DNA of 64,000 nt. Origin: Paenibacillus sp. PastM-3 (GTDB lineage Bacteria > Bacillota > Bacilli > Paenibacillales > Paenibacillaceae). The notes below the pieces were generated by a model. That model saw nothing but the letters and a program-made list of their open reading frames with translations. It was not told where the DNA came from and did not search any database. The translations under genes were made by a program, and so were the position numbers. Each line of letters starts with the position of its first letter. Positions within the stretch are counted from its first letter, which is position 1. Shown one piece after another: positions 34,807 to 43,916 of this stretch. The stretch is from the NCBI RefSeq assembly GCF_029893965.1, contig NZ_JARXXP010000008.1:153488-217487 (forward strand), read 5' to 3'.

Positions 34807-36855
34807 ATGACTGAGCAGGCAAAAGAGCAAGCAATCCATAAGGAAGAAAATTCGACGGTGGATAACCTGGCGATCACTACGATCCGTACGCTCGCTATCG
34901 ATGCTATCGAAAAAGCTAACTCCGGCCACCCGGGTATGCCGATGGGTTCCGCACCGATGGGTTACCAACTGTTTGCCAAAACAATGAATCATAATCCGGA
35001 TCACCCGACATGGGTTAACCGTGACCGTTTTGTATTGTCCGCCGGACACGGCTCTATGCTGCTGTACAGCCTGCTGCACCTGAGCGGCTACGATCTGCCA
35101 ATGGAAGAATTGAAGCAGTTCCGCCAATGGGGAAGCTTGACTCCAGGCCATCCTGAGTTTGGTCACACTGCTGGTGTTGATGCGACTACCGGTCCGCTGG
35201 GACAAGGTATCGGTATGGCAGTAGGTATGGCTATGGCTGAAGCTCAGCTGGCAGCTACTTATAATAAAGACAACCATGATGTAATCGATCACTACACATA
35301 CGCAATCTGCGGCGACGGCGATTTAATGGAAGGGATCTCCTCGGAATCAGCTTCCCTGGCCGGACACCTCAAGCTGGGCAAGCTGATTGTAATGTACGAT
35401 TCCAATGATATTTCGCTCGACGGCAAGTTGAACCTGGCATTCTCCGAGAATGTTGCACAGCGTTTTGAAGCTTACGGCTGGCAGGTTCTGCGCGTTGAGG
35501 ACGGTAACGATCTTCCGGCACTGGGACAGGCTATTGCTGATGCACAGGCAGACACAAGCAAACCGACCCTGATCGAAGTTAAAACGGTTATCGGCTACGG
35601 AAGCCCGAACAAACAGGGTAAAGGCGGCCATGGCGGTACACACGGTTCCCCGCTGGGTGCTGACGAAGCGAAACTGACTAAAGACTTCTACAAATGGGTA
35701 TATGAAGAGGACTTCTTTGTACCGGATGAAGTTCGTGCACGTTTTGCTGAAGTGAAGGAAAAAGGGATTGCCGCAAATAAAGCATGGGACGAGAAATTTG
35801 CAGCTTACAAAGAAGCTTATCCTGAGCTGGCAGCACAGTTCGAAACAGCAATCAGCGGCGGACTTCCTGAAGGCTGGGATGCACAGCTTCCGTTCTTCAC
35901 AGCAGAAGACAAAGCCGTGTCCACCCGCGTTGCTTCCGGTAATGCACTGAACGGACTGGCAGCCGGAGTTCCGCAGCTCGTGGGCGGTTCTGCTGACCTT
36001 GAGAGCTCCACAATGACTCACCTGAAAGGCCTGACCCAATTCACATCCGAATCCTATGACGGCCGCAACATCTACTTCGGCGTACGCGAATTCGGTATGG
36101 CTGCTGCAATGAACGGGATTGCCCTGCACAGCGGTCTCAAAGTATTCGGCGGAACGTTCTTCGTATTTACCGACTACCTGCGTCCGGCTGTCCGTCTGGC
36201 TTCCATTATGAAGCTGCCGGTAACCTATGTTCTGACTCATGACAGTATCGCTGTCGGTGAAGACGGCCCTACCCATGAACCAATCGAGCAGCTGGCTTCC
36301 CTGCGCATTATCCCGGGTCTGACTGTAATCCGTCCGGCTGATGCCAACGAAACCTCCGCAGCTTGGGCTTATGCGCTTGAGAACACAGCTAACCCTGTGG
36401 CTCTGGTGCTTACCCGCCAGAACCTGCCGATCCTTGCCGGAACTGTAGATGGCGTGCGTGAGAACATCAAACGCGGCGGATATGTTGTCTCTGATGCCAA
36501 GAACGGTACTCCACAGGCACAGATTATTGCTACCGGTTCCGAAGTACAGCTGGCTGTAAAAGCTCAGGCAGCGCTGGCTGAAGAAGGCATCGACGTGCGT
36601 GTAATCAGCTTGCCGAGCTGGGATCTGTTCGAGAAACAGGACAAGGCTTACCGCGATTCCGTTATCCTGCCTGAAGTTAAGGCTCGTCTGGCAGTTGAAA
36701 TGGCACAGACCTTCGGCTGGGAGCGTTACACAGGTGATCAGGGCGACATTCTCGGTATCACTACCTTCGGTGCTTCCGCGCCTGGCGATATCGTAATGAA
36801 AGAATACGGCTTTACAGTAGAAAATGTAGTCAGCCGCGTTAAAGCCCTGCTATAA
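34807..36855 (+). CDS. tkt: Transketolase
   Basis: A 682-residue thiamine diphosphate enzyme of the non-oxidative pentose phosphate pathway, cytoplasmic. Seen: [36 protein letters not shown], the ThDP/Mg motif [20 protein letters not shown] to [36 protein letters not shown], and the pyrimidine-domain [14 protein letters not shown] with catalytic Glu, then [19 protein letters not shown]. Full length. GGAGG lies ten bases before the ATG. ppnP follows after 34 bases without a terminator, so nucleoside-derived pentose phosphate may feed directly into this enzyme. Codon use looks highly optimised, as expected for an abundant enzyme. Confidence 0.98.
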   Translation: MTEQAKEQAIHKEENSTVDNLAITTIRTLAIDAIEKANSGHPGMPMGSAPMGYQLFAKTMNHNPDHPTWVNRDRFVLSAGHGSMLLYSLLHLSGYDLPMEELKQFRQWGSLTPGHPEFGHTAGVDATTGPLGQGIGMAVGMAMAEAQLAATYNKDNHDVIDHYTYAICGDGDLMEGISSESASLAGHLKLGKLIVMYDSNDISLDGKLNLAFSENVAQRFEAYGWQVLRVEDGNDLPALGQAIADAQADTSKPTLIEVKTVIGYGSPNKQGKGGHGGTHGSPLGADEAKLTKDFYKWVYEEDFFVPDEVRARFAEVKEKGIAANKAWDEKFAAYKEAYPELAAQFETAISGGLPEGWDAQLPFFTAEDKAVSTRVASGNALNGLAAGVPQLVGGSADLESSTMTHLKGLTQFTSESYDGRNIYFGVREFGMAAAMNGIALHSGLKVFGGTFFVFTDYLRPAVRLASIMKLPVTYVLTHDSIAVGEDGPTHEPIEQLASLRIIPGLTVIRPADANETSAAWAYALENTANPVALVLTRQNLPILAGTVDGVRENIKRGGYVVSDAKNGTPQAQIIATGSEVQLAVKAQAALAEEGIDVRVISLPSWDLFEKQDKAYRDSVILPEVKARLAVEMAQTFGWERYTGDQGDILGITTFGASAPGDIVMKEYGFTVENVVSRVKALL

Positions 36856-36889
36856 TAGACGGAATAAATATAAAGGGGAGAATAAGCGC

Positions 36890-37207
36890 ATGAGTCAGTT
36901 TACCAACGCAACAGTTCACAAAGCAGCCAATATCTATTACGATGGAAAAGTAACCAGCCGTACCGTCATTCTGGAGAATGGCACGAAGGTAACGCTCGGC
37001 ATCATGCTGCCGGGTGTGTATGAATTCGGTACGGAAGGTCCGGAAACGATGGAGATTCTGTCCGGCGATCTGAAGGTACTGCTTCCCGGTACTGACGTCT
37101 GGAAAGAAATCAAGGGTGCTGAAACGTTCCACGTTCCCGGAAACTCCAAGTTTGCGCTGGAAGTATTCGCTTTAACTGATTATTGCTGTTCTTACCCGAA
37201 CCTGTAA
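36890..37207 (+). CDS. ppnP: Pyrimidine/purine nucleoside phosphorylase (PpnP, DUF1255)
   Basis: A 105-residue cupin-type enzyme that splits nucleosides with phosphate to free base and ribose-1-phosphate. Seen: NIYYDGKVTSRTVILENGT, TLGIMLPGVYEFGTEGPETM, then ILSGDLKVLLPGTDVW and FHVPGNSKFALEVFALTDYCCSY. These match the family along its whole length. GGGGAG lies nine bases before the ATG. It is cotranscribed with tkt and followed by a terminator; the pentose product can be routed to transketolase after conversion to ribose-5-phosphate. Confidence 0.93.
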   Translation: MSQFTNATVHKAANIYYDGKVTSRTVILENGTKVTLGIMLPGVYEFGTEGPETMEILSGDLKVLLPGTDVWKEIKGAETFHVPGNSKFALEVFALTDYCCSYPNL

Positions 37208-37226
37208 TTTCATCTTTTCTACAGAA

Positions 37227-37259
37227 AGAAGCTCTGCTTAATTGCAGGGCTTCTTTTTT
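37227..37259 (+). terminator. Terminator of tkt-ppnP
   Basis: AGAAGCTCTGC pairs with GCAGGGCTTCT, then six T. Confidence 0.85.
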
Positions 37260-37290
37260 GTGAGTTGGGCAGAGGCGAAGAAAATAAGAC

Positions 37291-37319
37291 TTGTCCAAAA
37301 TAATGGTATTTGGTATATT
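37291..37319 (+). promoter_or_regulatory. Promoter just upstream of the IS element
   Basis: TTGTCC at 37291-37296, 17-base spacer, TATATT at 37314-37319. It probably drove the hydrolase gene now cut by the IS and may now drive tnpB. Confidence 0.5.
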
Positions 37320-37323
37320 GAAT

Positions 37324-37339
37324 AAGAACTAATGTTCTT
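37324..37339. promoter_or_regulatory. Perfect palindrome, likely operator
   Basis: AAGAAC-TAAT-GTTCTT, a perfect 6-4-6 dyad right after the -10 box above. The position is that of a repressor site covering the transcription start. Confidence 0.45.
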
Positions 37340-37465
37340 GTTTTATCTAAAAAAGCTGAGAATACTCCATCCTCGATAGGGTGGGGATGAATCTGCGGTT
37401 TTTGACTTCAAACCGAACGTATGTGCTATAATAGGAATAATATTACTAAAAATGAGGTGTCGCAC

Positions 37466-38554
37466 ATGCTGATTCATCGAGCCTATAAATACCGGATTTA
37501 CCCTACAGCGGAACAACAGCAACTCATAAGGCGTATGTTTGGCTGCTGCCGCTTTGTGTTCAATACCTTTTTGGACACTTGGAATCAAAGCTATGCGGAA
37601 ACGGGAAAAGGCCTGTCTTATCACGCTTGTGCGACAAAACTTCCTGCACTAAAAGCACAATACGACTGGCTGAAAGAAGCCGATAGCATCGCCTTGCAGT
37701 CGGCTGCCCGTCATGTGGCGGATAGCTTTGATCGCTTTTTCAAAAAGCAAAATCAAGCGCCACGCTTCAAGAGCCGGAAGCATCCGATTCAAAGTTACAC
37801 GACCAAATTCGTGAATGGGAATATCGCCATTGAGGGGAGTCGCTTGAAGCTCCCAAAACTCGGCTGGATGACTTTTGCAAACTCCCGGAAGCTGGAAGGC
37901 CGGATCTTGTCCGCTACCGTGCGTCAAAACGCCAGCGGGAAATTTTTCGTTTCGCTCGTTTGCGAAGTTGAAAAGAACCCACTGCCGCAAGTGGACGCAC
38001 ACATCGGTATCGATTTGGGTTTGAAAGAGTATGCCGTATGCTCGAATGGTGAACGTTATGCCAATCCCCGCTTTTACCGCCAATATGAGAAAAAGCTGGC
38101 GCTTTGGCAGCGGCGGATGGCTCGGCGTACTCACGGCGGCTCCAACTGGAAGAAGGCGAAACAGCATGTCGCCCGTATTCACGAACATATTGCAAATAAA
38201 CGAAATGATTTCCTCCACCAACTGACAACGAAACTGATCCGTGAAAACCAAACGATTAGTATCGAACATCTGCGTGTTGCGAATATGATCCAGAATCCCA
38301 AGCTTTCAAAATCCATCGCGGATGCGTCTTGGGGGGAGTGGGTACGGCAACTGACGTACAAAGCCCTTTGGTATGGACGAACCCTTCGGATCGCAGGTAT
38401 GTTCGAGCCGACCAGTCAGCGGTGTCACGTGTGTGGCACGATCCACCCCGAAGTAAAGAATCTTGCGGTTCGGGAATGGACATGCATCGCTTGCGGTACG
38501 CATCATGACCGTGATGAAAACGCCGCTCATAATATTGCACAAGTAGCGGTTTAA
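37466..38554 (+). CDS. tnpB: TnpB RNA-guided nuclease (IS605/IS1341 type)
   Basis: 362 residues from ATG 37466 (GAGGTGTCGC upstream; an earlier in-frame start lacks a ribosome binding site). Seen: N-terminal AYKYRIYPTAEQQ, the RuvC blocks HIGIDLGLKEYAV (Asp183), TISIEHLRVANM (Glu267) and HHDRDENAAHNI (Asp350), and a zinc finger with Cys320, Cys323, Cys340 and Cys343. All catalytic and zinc residues are intact, so the protein is probably active. TnpB proteins cut DNA guided by an omega RNA from the element's right end, next to a target-adjacent motif. Confidence 0.95.
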   Translation: MLIHRAYKYRIYPTAEQQQLIRRMFGCCRFVFNTFLDTWNQSYAETGKGLSYHACATKLPALKAQYDWLKEADSIALQSAARHVADSFDRFFKKQNQAPRFKSRKHPIQSYTTKFVNGNIAIEGSRLKLPKLGWMTFANSRKLEGRILSATVRQNASGKFFVSLVCEVEKNPLPQVDAHIGIDLGLKEYAVCSNGERYANPRFYRQYEKKLALWQRRMARRTHGGSNWKKAKQHVARIHEHIANKRNDFLHQLTTKLIRENQTISIEHLRVANMIQNPKLSKSIADASWGEWVRQLTYKALWYGRTLRIAGMFEPTSQRCHVCGTIHPEVKNLAVREWTCIACGTHHDRDENAAHNIAQVAV

Positions 38555-38678
38555 CCGCCACCTATCCAAATGATAGAACTGCGGGAACGCAGGGATCGCT
38601 TGCTAAATAAGAAGAGGTTACTCTTCTGTTCGCAAGAATCCGCCACTTCAAGCGTTAGCTAAGTGGGGGAGAATTCAA
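38546..38678 (+). ncRNA. Omega-RNA-like right end of the TnpB element
   Basis: Five nested or successive hairpins: GCGGT-TTA-ACCGC over the tnpB stop (38546-38558), CTGCG-GGAA-CGCAG (38579-38592), CTTGC/GCAAG (38599-38636) enclosing GAAGAG-GTTA-CTCTTC (38611-38626), and CCACTT-AGC/GCT-AAGTGG (38643-38666). This is the layout expected of the guide-RNA scaffold, with the guide starting just past 38678 inside the hydrolase remnant. Function inferred from the family. Confidence 0.65.
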
Positions 38679-39148
38679 GTCCTTGTGTTATTGCAGAGAT
38701 GCGCGACAGAGAGTTGCCGCAGCATCAGGCTGCAGTCTGTGACAAGGAACTGCTTGAGGAATTAAGTGAAGCAGAACGGGACGAATTCACATCTATTGCA
38801 GTAGTGCAGACCAGGACTGCCTGGGAGCGTTATAACCGTGAGATTGTGAGTGCTTTGCAGCTGTCGGATAACGGATTTATGGATCGGATCAAGGCGGCAG
38901 GCAAATATCCTTTTAGCTTTGATGCTGACAGGATGGCCCCGTTTCTTAAACCAAGCCTCATTCTGACCGGAAGACAGGATTCCATGACCGGGTACAGGGA
39001 TGCATGGAGGCTGCTGGATTTATACCCGCACGCCACATTCGCTGTCCTTGACCGTGCAGGGCACAATCTGCATATGGAGCAGGAGGAGCTTTTAGGAGCT
39101 ATGGTTAAGGATTGGCTAAGCAGAACCGGTGAAGGAATGCTTACCTGA
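38679..39148 (+). pseudogene. 3' half of an alpha/beta hydrolase gene, 5' part lost
   Basis: About 155 codons. Coding sequence begins at the IS junction (PCVIAEMRDRELPQHQAA) and continues to the normal C-terminus. Seen: SLILTGRQDSMTGYRD, which holds the catalytic Asp region, and FAVLDRAGHNLHME with the catalytic His. The nucleophile Ser and N-terminal half are absent, and nothing on the other side of the IS encodes them. The product cannot be a functional hydrolase. An in-frame ATG at 38663 lies inside the IS end. Confidence 0.8.
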
Positions 39149-39611
39149 CCCGCTCATACTCGATAATGACCTCGCCGTTTACCTCACCTGTAATTTTTCC
39201 CGTACGTACGAAGCCGAGCTTCTCATAGAAGTAGTGATTTCTGAGTGCCCAGGATGGGGTGTCCAGGGTCCATTTACGGGCAGCGGGATAGGTTTGAAAC
39301 AGGAACCGGAATGATTCTTGCCCGTAGCCATGGTTCTGATGCAGCGGATCAATAAAAATGCGGCTCAGGTGACATTCTGCATCGGCAGGGGACGGGAACA
39401 CAATCATGCCTCCGATGATGTTATCTTCTGCGATAAGCTTATAGTAATGGGCGTTATTCATCTGCTCAGTCTGCCAGTCAGCGGAGTCGTAGCCGGGAGG
39501 GCCGTCTTCTTCTTTATTCTGGTAGAGCCTGGCATCGGCATCAAATGTACGCTTCTGTACATCGGCCAGCCTGGGAGCATCCTTTGGATCGGCAAAAGAT
39601 ATGGTAAGCAT
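39141..39611 (-). CDS. GNAT family N-acetyltransferase
   Basis: About 156 residues from ATG 39611, which has GGAGG nine bases upstream; the open frame extends 21 bases further without support. Seen: the first block ISFADPKDAPRLADVQKRTF, then HLSRIFIDPLHQNHGYGQES, whose QNHGYG is the acetyl-CoA pyrophosphate loop, and NHYFYEKLGFVRTGK, the usual GNAT motif B. Substrate unknown. Its 3' end overlaps the hydrolase remnant by eight bases on the opposite strand. Confidence 0.88.
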   Translation of the reverse strand: MLTISFADPKDAPRLADVQKRTFDADARLYQNKEEDGPPGYDSADWQTEQMNNAHYYKLIAEDNIIGGMIVFPSPADAECHLSRIFIDPLHQNHGYGQESFRFLFQTYPAARKWTLDTPSWALRNHYFYEKLGFVRTGKITGEVNGEVIIEYERVR

Positions 39612-39852
39612 TTTGTTAAGCCTCCTTGGCATATTATGGGGAACCCTGCTAAGTAATTAATTCTTTTGTATTATGGCGGATACCTGCCCAGCAGCATAAT
39701 TATGAGTCAAGGACAGAAATGCCTATTCTGGAGCCTCAGACGGTTCAGGAGGGAGCGGCAACTGAAGGTGAAGATTCAGGGCAAATCACCGCGGAGCCAG
39801 CGAGCGCCCCGGAAGTGTAAGGCAATCCATTTACCGGAGCTGTTATCCCCCA
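39612..39852. other. Intergenic region with a possible short relic
   Basis: No intact gene. One plus-strand frame reads MPILEPQTVQEGAATEGEDS to a TAA at about 39820, acidic and low-complexity, and could be the tail of a lost gene; support is too weak to call it. Confidence 0.3.
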
Positions 39853-39903
39853 CAAAAAAAGTGTTCCAACTGCCGCAAGGCGGGCTGTGGAACACCTTTT
39901 TTA
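39853..39903. terminator. Strong bidirectional terminator
   Basis: AAAAAAAGTGTTCCA pairs with TGGAACACCTTTTTT around a GC-rich inner hairpin. It ends the minus-strand dehydrogenase transcript. Confidence 0.8.
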
Positions 39904-39921
39904 ATTGACCTGTACCAGAGT

Positions 39922-40827
39922 CTATTCCTGGTTTGCCGTGTCTGAGCCAATCTTCCGGCCAATCCATTCCTCATAGGTTTTGACTACTGCGGACAGATCC
40001 TCGTCACCGTAGCCTTGTGTATATCCGGCCTGGAACATGCTCTTTGCCAGTCCGAGCATCGGTGCAGGTACACCTGTGGAATCGCTGAGTGCCGATGCAA
40101 GCTTGAGATCCTTCAGCATAAGCGCCAGCGAGAACTGGTTGCTGAAGTCATTCTCAATGATTTTGCGGCCCTTCAGCTCAGCCTGCTTGCTGCCAGCAGA
40201 GCCGTTCTGGACCAGCTCCAGGAACTTGTCAGCCGGAACGCCGTTTTTCACGGCGATGGAGAACCCTTCGGCAAGGGCAACGTTATGAATGCCGACCATG
40301 GTATTGTGGGCCAGCTTGGCCACTGCGCCGCTGCCGTTCCCACCCATATGCAGCAGCAGGCGGCCCATCGTATCAAACAGGTCACGGTGCGCTTCAATAA
40401 CGCTGGCATCGCCGCCGACCATGAATACAAGCGTACCTTCGATTGCTGCAGGCTTGCTGCCGGTTACAGGTGCATCAAGGAAGCTGCCGCCGCGTTCTTC
40501 CACGGCTGCCGCGACTTCTTTGACCAGTCCCGGAGATATGGTGCTGGAGTCGATGATTACCGCTCCCGGCTTGAGCACGGCCAGAATGCCGTTCTCTCCG
40601 TAAAAAACCTCACGGATTGAATCGTCATTGCTGATCATGGTAATAATAACATCCTGATCCTGTGCTGCGGCCTGGGGGGTAGCTGCAACAGCAGCGCCTG
40701 CTTCCTCCAAAGGCTTGCATTTTGCCGCCGTACGGTTGTATACCGTAACCTGATATCCGCCTTTCAGCAGATTTTCCGCCATGGGAGCCCCCATGGTTCC
40801 GAGTCCGATAAAGCCGATCTGTTTCAT
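39922..40827 (-). CDS. 3-hydroxyisobutyrate dehydrogenase-like NAD(P)-dependent reductase
   Basis: About 301 residues from ATG 40827 (GGCGGAGAT upstream). A beta-hydroxyacid dehydrogenase: Rossmann start IGFIGLGTMGAPMAENLL, substrate motif DAPVTGSKPAAIEGTLVFM, and GNGSGAVAKLAHNTMVG with the catalytic Lys. The family includes 3-hydroxyisobutyrate dehydrogenase and 2-hydroxy-3-oxopropionate (tartronate semialdehyde) reductase; sequence alone does not decide the substrate. No catabolic neighbours help. Confidence 0.88.
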   Translation of the reverse strand: MKQIGFIGLGTMGAPMAENLLKGGYQVTVYNRTAAKCKPLEEAGAAVAATPQAAAQDQDVIITMISNDDSIREVFYGENGILAVLKPGAVIIDSSTISPGLVKEVAAAVEERGGSFLDAPVTGSKPAAIEGTLVFMVGGDASVIEAHRDLFDTMGRLLLHMGGNGSGAVAKLAHNTMVGIHNVALAEGFSIAVKNGVPADKFLELVQNGSAGSKQAELKGRKIIENDFSNQFSLALMLKDLKLASALSDSTGVPAPMLGLAKSMFQAGYTQGYGDEDLSAVVKTYEEWIGRKIGSDTANQE

Positions 40828-40973
40828 TCCATCTCCGCCTTCACTCTTTTTTTTACATTCTAACACGGCACATAGGGTTGTTCCACAAGGATAGCAGAGT
40901 ATGTATAATCAGCAAGCGTTTTCATGTAACTCTCAAAAGCATATCCCAAAAGCGGGCGCTGTGCCCTAAGACC

Positions 40974-41002
40974 TTGCCAGTCAAGGCAAATTAAAGTATC
41001 CT
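40974..41002 (+). promoter_or_regulatory. Promoter of pgi
   Basis: TTGCCA at 40974-40979, 17-base spacer, TATCCT at 40997-41002, about 65 bases before the start codon. Confidence 0.45.
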
Positions 41003-41066
41003 AGATTATAAAGTTGTAACAAACGGTGTCAAATCCAAAGAGATAAACAGGAGGTTACCATTACCG

Positions 41067-42422
41067 ATGTCCAAAAAGATTAATTTTGACTACAGCAAAG
41101 CGTTGTCCTTCTTTAACCAGCATGAAATTGACTACTTTGCTGCTCCGATTAAACTAGCCCATGAGCAACTGCATAACAAGACTGGGGCCGGCTCCGATTT
41201 CCTGGGCTGGATTGATCTTCCGACCGCATATGACAAGGAAGAGTTCGCCCGTATTCAAGAGGCAGCCAAGAAGATCCAGAATGATTCCGATGTCCTGATC
41301 GTTATCGGGATCGGCGGTTCGTATCTGGGAGCACGTGCTGCGATTGAAGCACTTACTCACTCCTTCTACAATAACCTGCCTAAAGAACAGCGCAAGACAC
41401 CGGAAGTATACTTCGCAGGGAATAACATTAGCTCTACATACATTACGCACCTGCTTGACCTTGTTGAAGGCAAGGACTTCTCCGTTAACGTAATCTCCAA
41501 ATCCGGGACAACCACTGAACCGGCAATCGCGTTCCGCATTTTCCGCGCAGCGCTGGAGAAGAAATACGGCAAGGAAGAAGCACGCAAACGCATCTACGCT
41601 ACTACTGACAAGGAGAAGGGCGCACTCAAGAAGCTGGCTACCGAAGAGGGCTACGAGTCGTTCATCATCCCTGACGATGTAGGCGGACGTTACTCCGTAC
41701 TGACACCTGTAGGTCTTCTGCCGATTGCTGTAGCTGGCATTGACATTGAAGAAATGATGCAGGGTGCCGCAGCCGCAGCCGATGAGTTCAACAACCCGGA
41801 TGTAGCAACCAACCAGAGCTATCAATATGCTGCAGTGCGTAATGCATTGTACCGCAAAGGCAAGACTACAGAAATTCTGGTCAACTACGAGCCTTCCCTG
41901 CACTTTGTCTCCGAATGGTGGAAACAGCTGTACGGCGAAAGTGAAGGCAAGGATTACAAAGGAATCTATCCTTCCTCCGTTGACTTCTCGACAGATCTTC
42001 ACTCCATGGGCCAGTTCATTCAGGAGGGTAACCGCAATATCTTCGAAACGGTGATCCAGGTTGAGCAGGTTCGTCACCACATTACGCTCGAAAGCGATGC
42101 TGACGATCTTGACGGATTGAATTTCCTGGCCGGTGAAACGGTTGATTTTGTTAACAAGAAAGCTTTCCAGGGAACGCTTCTGGCGCACACAGACGGACAG
42201 GTGCCGAATCTGGTTGTAACCATTCCGGACCAAACTCCATATACTTTCGGTTATCTGGTTTACTTCTTTGAAAAAGCCTGCGGGATCAGCGGATACCTGC
42301 TGGGCGTTAATCCGTTCGACCAGCCGGGTGTGGAAGCATACAAGAAGAACATGTTCGCACTTCTGGGTAAACCGGGCTACGAAAAAGAAAAAGCAGAGCT
42401 GGAAGCCAGACTTACTGAATAG
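41067..42422 (+). CDS. pgi: Glucose-6-phosphate isomerase
   Basis: A 451-residue glycolytic enzyme interconverting glucose-6-phosphate and fructose-6-phosphate. Seen: [34 protein letters not shown] (phosphate binding), [31 protein letters not shown] with the catalytic Glu, and [13 protein letters not shown] with the C-terminal catalytic Lys. The short length (about 450) is that of Bacillus-type enzymes. AGGAGG lies nine bases before the ATG. Single-gene unit. Confidence 0.98.
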   Translation: MSKKINFDYSKALSFFNQHEIDYFAAPIKLAHEQLHNKTGAGSDFLGWIDLPTAYDKEEFARIQEAAKKIQNDSDVLIVIGIGGSYLGARAAIEALTHSFYNNLPKEQRKTPEVYFAGNNISSTYITHLLDLVEGKDFSVNVISKSGTTTEPAIAFRIFRAALEKKYGKEEARKRIYATTDKEKGALKKLATEEGYESFIIPDDVGGRYSVLTPVGLLPIAVAGIDIEEMMQGAAAAADEFNNPDVATNQSYQYAAVRNALYRKGKTTEILVNYEPSLHFVSEWWKQLYGESEGKDYKGIYPSSVDFSTDLHSMGQFIQEGNRNIFETVIQVEQVRHHITLESDADDLDGLNFLAGETVDFVNKKAFQGTLLAHTDGQVPNLVVTIPDQTPYTFGYLVYFFEKACGISGYLLGVNPFDQPGVEAYKKNMFALLGKPGYEKEKAELEARLTE

Positions 42423-42465
42423 CACTTCAGCACATCGCAGATCATTCATACAAATGCAGTAACTG

Positions 42466-42503
42466 GGAGCAGTCCATAGGTTATCCATACCTGGGCTGCT
42501 CCT
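42466..42503 (+). terminator. Weak hairpin after pgi
   Basis: GGAGCAGTCCA pairs with TGGGCTGCTCC; the following bases (TAAACTAT) are not a good T-run. Confidence 0.4.
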
Positions 42504-42547
42504 AAACTATATCAAGTCAATTAATACAAGTAAGGACTGGAATAAGG

Positions 42548-43180
42548 ATGCTTGAACAATATCGGACGGTGCGTTCTCCCGGGTCCCGGGAAGTCGTAAT
42601 TCGTAAGTCACGGTTTATCGGCCATGTCATGCCGGTGGACAATGAAGAAGAGGCTATGCAATTTATCGAAGACATCAAGAAGCAGCACCGCAATGCGACG
42701 CATAACTGCTCTGCTTACATGATTGGCGAAAGAGATGAGATTCAAAGACAGTCAGATGACGGGGAACCGAGTGGAACGGCCGGGAAACCGATTTTGGAAG
42801 TAATCCGCAACCAACAAGTTAAAAATGTGGCAATCGTCGTTACCCGTTATTTTGGAGGCATTATGCTGGGGGCAGGCGGACTGATCCGGGCCTATGCTGA
42901 CGGCGCTGTACTGGCGCTTGAGGCTGGGGAAGTCATTACCCGGGTGCTGAGGCGCGAGGTATTCGTACAAATCGATTATACGTGGCTCGGTAAGGTTGAG
43001 AATGAGCTGCGTGCCAAAGGCACCAAAACCGGGGAAACTTCCTTTACGGATACAGTAACGCTGCTGTGTCTGCCGCGGAATGATGAAGGTGACGCTTTTG
43101 TAGCATGGATAACGGATCTTACCCAGGGGCAAGCGCTGGTTACAGAAGGGCGGCGGCTTTACTTCAGCGAAGGGGAATAA
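42548..43180 (+). CDS. yvyE: YvyE/YigZ family IMPACT protein
   Basis: A 210-residue protein of the YigZ/IMPACT family. Seen: the family block HNCSAYMIG, then QSDDGEPSGTAGKPILEVI and VTRYFGGIMLGAGGLIRAY in the first domain, and a C-terminal ferredoxin-like DUF1949 domain (VFVQIDYTWLGKVENELRAK). Family members bind ribosomes or nucleic acids and affect translation regulation in eukaryotes; the bacterial role is unsettled. The next gene starts directly after its TAA, so the two are cotranscribed. Confidence 0.93.
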   Translation: MLEQYRTVRSPGSREVVIRKSRFIGHVMPVDNEEEAMQFIEDIKKQHRNATHNCSAYMIGERDEIQRQSDDGEPSGTAGKPILEVIRNQQVKNVAIVVTRYFGGIMLGAGGLIRAYADGAVLALEAGEVITRVLRREVFVQIDYTWLGKVENELRAKGTKTGETSFTDTVTLLCLPRNDEGDAFVAWITDLTQGQALVTEGRRLYFSEGE

Positions 43181-43765
43181 ATGATGGCAAGAAGAGCAGT
43201 GGAGAGGGAGTTGTCGAGAGAGAGGATTCTGGAAGCGGCCAGGCATTTGTTTATTACCAAAGGATACCGTGCAATTTCAATGCGCAGCATCGGACAGCAT
43301 CTGGGATACAGCCATGGCTCGCTCTATTATCATTTCAAAGAAAAGGCGGAGCTGTTCTACGCTATTGTGGTTGAAGACTTCAACCATGTGGCCGCTCTGC
43401 TTAACGAAGCAATGAACAACCCGCCTGAACCGGGCATGACCCGGGTGGAGCAGCTGGTGATGGAATTTATCCGCTTTGGACTGGATCATCCGCACCAGTA
43501 TGAGATTATGTTTATGATCCGGGATGAAGAGCTTCTGGCTTACTGTCGTGCAGAACAAGGGCGATGTTTTGAGTTGTTCGCAAGTATTGTACGCAGGCAT
43601 ATGAAGGAAGAAGGCTATGTTTCCGAGGATTGGCAGAGTGTTCCGCTGACGTTGTTTTTGTCCGCCCACGGATTTATTTCTTATTATATCCAGGATAAAG
43701 TATCGTTTGATGATGTTAAACAGGCCGCTCTTACCCATATAAAGGTACTTAGCCGCAGTTTATAG
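43181..43765 (+). CDS. TetR family transcriptional regulator
   Basis: A 194-residue regulator. The N-terminal HTH (about 12-60) is classic: RERILEAARHLFITKGYRAI, then MRSIGQHLGYSHGSLYYHFK. The ligand domain (about 70-190) is helical with no signature I can assign. Starts at the base after the yvyE stop (TAAATGATG), implying translational coupling. No obvious target gene adjoins it; a cognate operator was not found. Confidence 0.92.
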   Translation: MMARRAVERELSRERILEAARHLFITKGYRAISMRSIGQHLGYSHGSLYYHFKEKAELFYAIVVEDFNHVAALLNEAMNNPPEPGMTRVEQLVMEFIRFGLDHPHQYEIMFMIRDEELLAYCRAEQGRCFELFASIVRRHMKEEGYVSEDWQSVPLTLFLSAHGFISYYIQDKVSFDDVKQAALTHIKVLSRSL

Positions 43766-43862
43766 GCTGTCATTCTTTTTTTGGGCTTATCGCTTTAGAG
43801 CTGTGCATTGGTATAACTTTGCATAGTGAAAGTGTTATAGAAACTATATATTATATAGAGGC

Positions 43863-43896
43863 GGCTCCGCCCTGAAATGGCGGAGCCGTATTTTTT
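43863..43896. terminator. Terminator between tetR-type gene and yjbQ
   Basis: GGCTCCGCC-CTGAAAT-GGCGGAGCC, then GTATTTTTT. Confidence 0.85.
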
Positions 43897-43916
43897 AATT
43901 ATTTCCGCAGGATATT

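Larger units (their letters stand above)
37345..38678 (+). mobile_element. IS605-type element carrying only tnpB
   Basis: A left-end hairpin CCATCCT-CGAT-AGGGTGG (37367-37384), one tnpB gene and a structured right end finishing TTCAA at 38674-38678, the kind of cleavage tetranucleotide used by this family. No tnpA is present, so movement would need a TnpA in trans. The left boundary is uncertain within 37340-37366. The right boundary is supported by hydrolase coding sequence resuming directly after it. Confidence 0.75.

Noticed and set aside
35347..36276. 309-codon minus-strand open frame over tkt
   Set aside because: Same reason: antisense to transketolase, no motif.
37421..37465. Longer N-terminus for TnpB
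   Set aside because: The family starts at the MLIHRAYKYR region and the ribosome binding site is directly before 37466.
39660..39830. Small acidic protein upstream of the dehydrogenase terminator
   Set aside because: Frame is short, low-complexity and lacks a ribosome binding site; noted only as a possible relic.
41154..42488. 444-codon minus-strand open frame over pgi
   Set aside because: Shadow frame of a highly codon-biased glycolytic gene; no start signal or motif.
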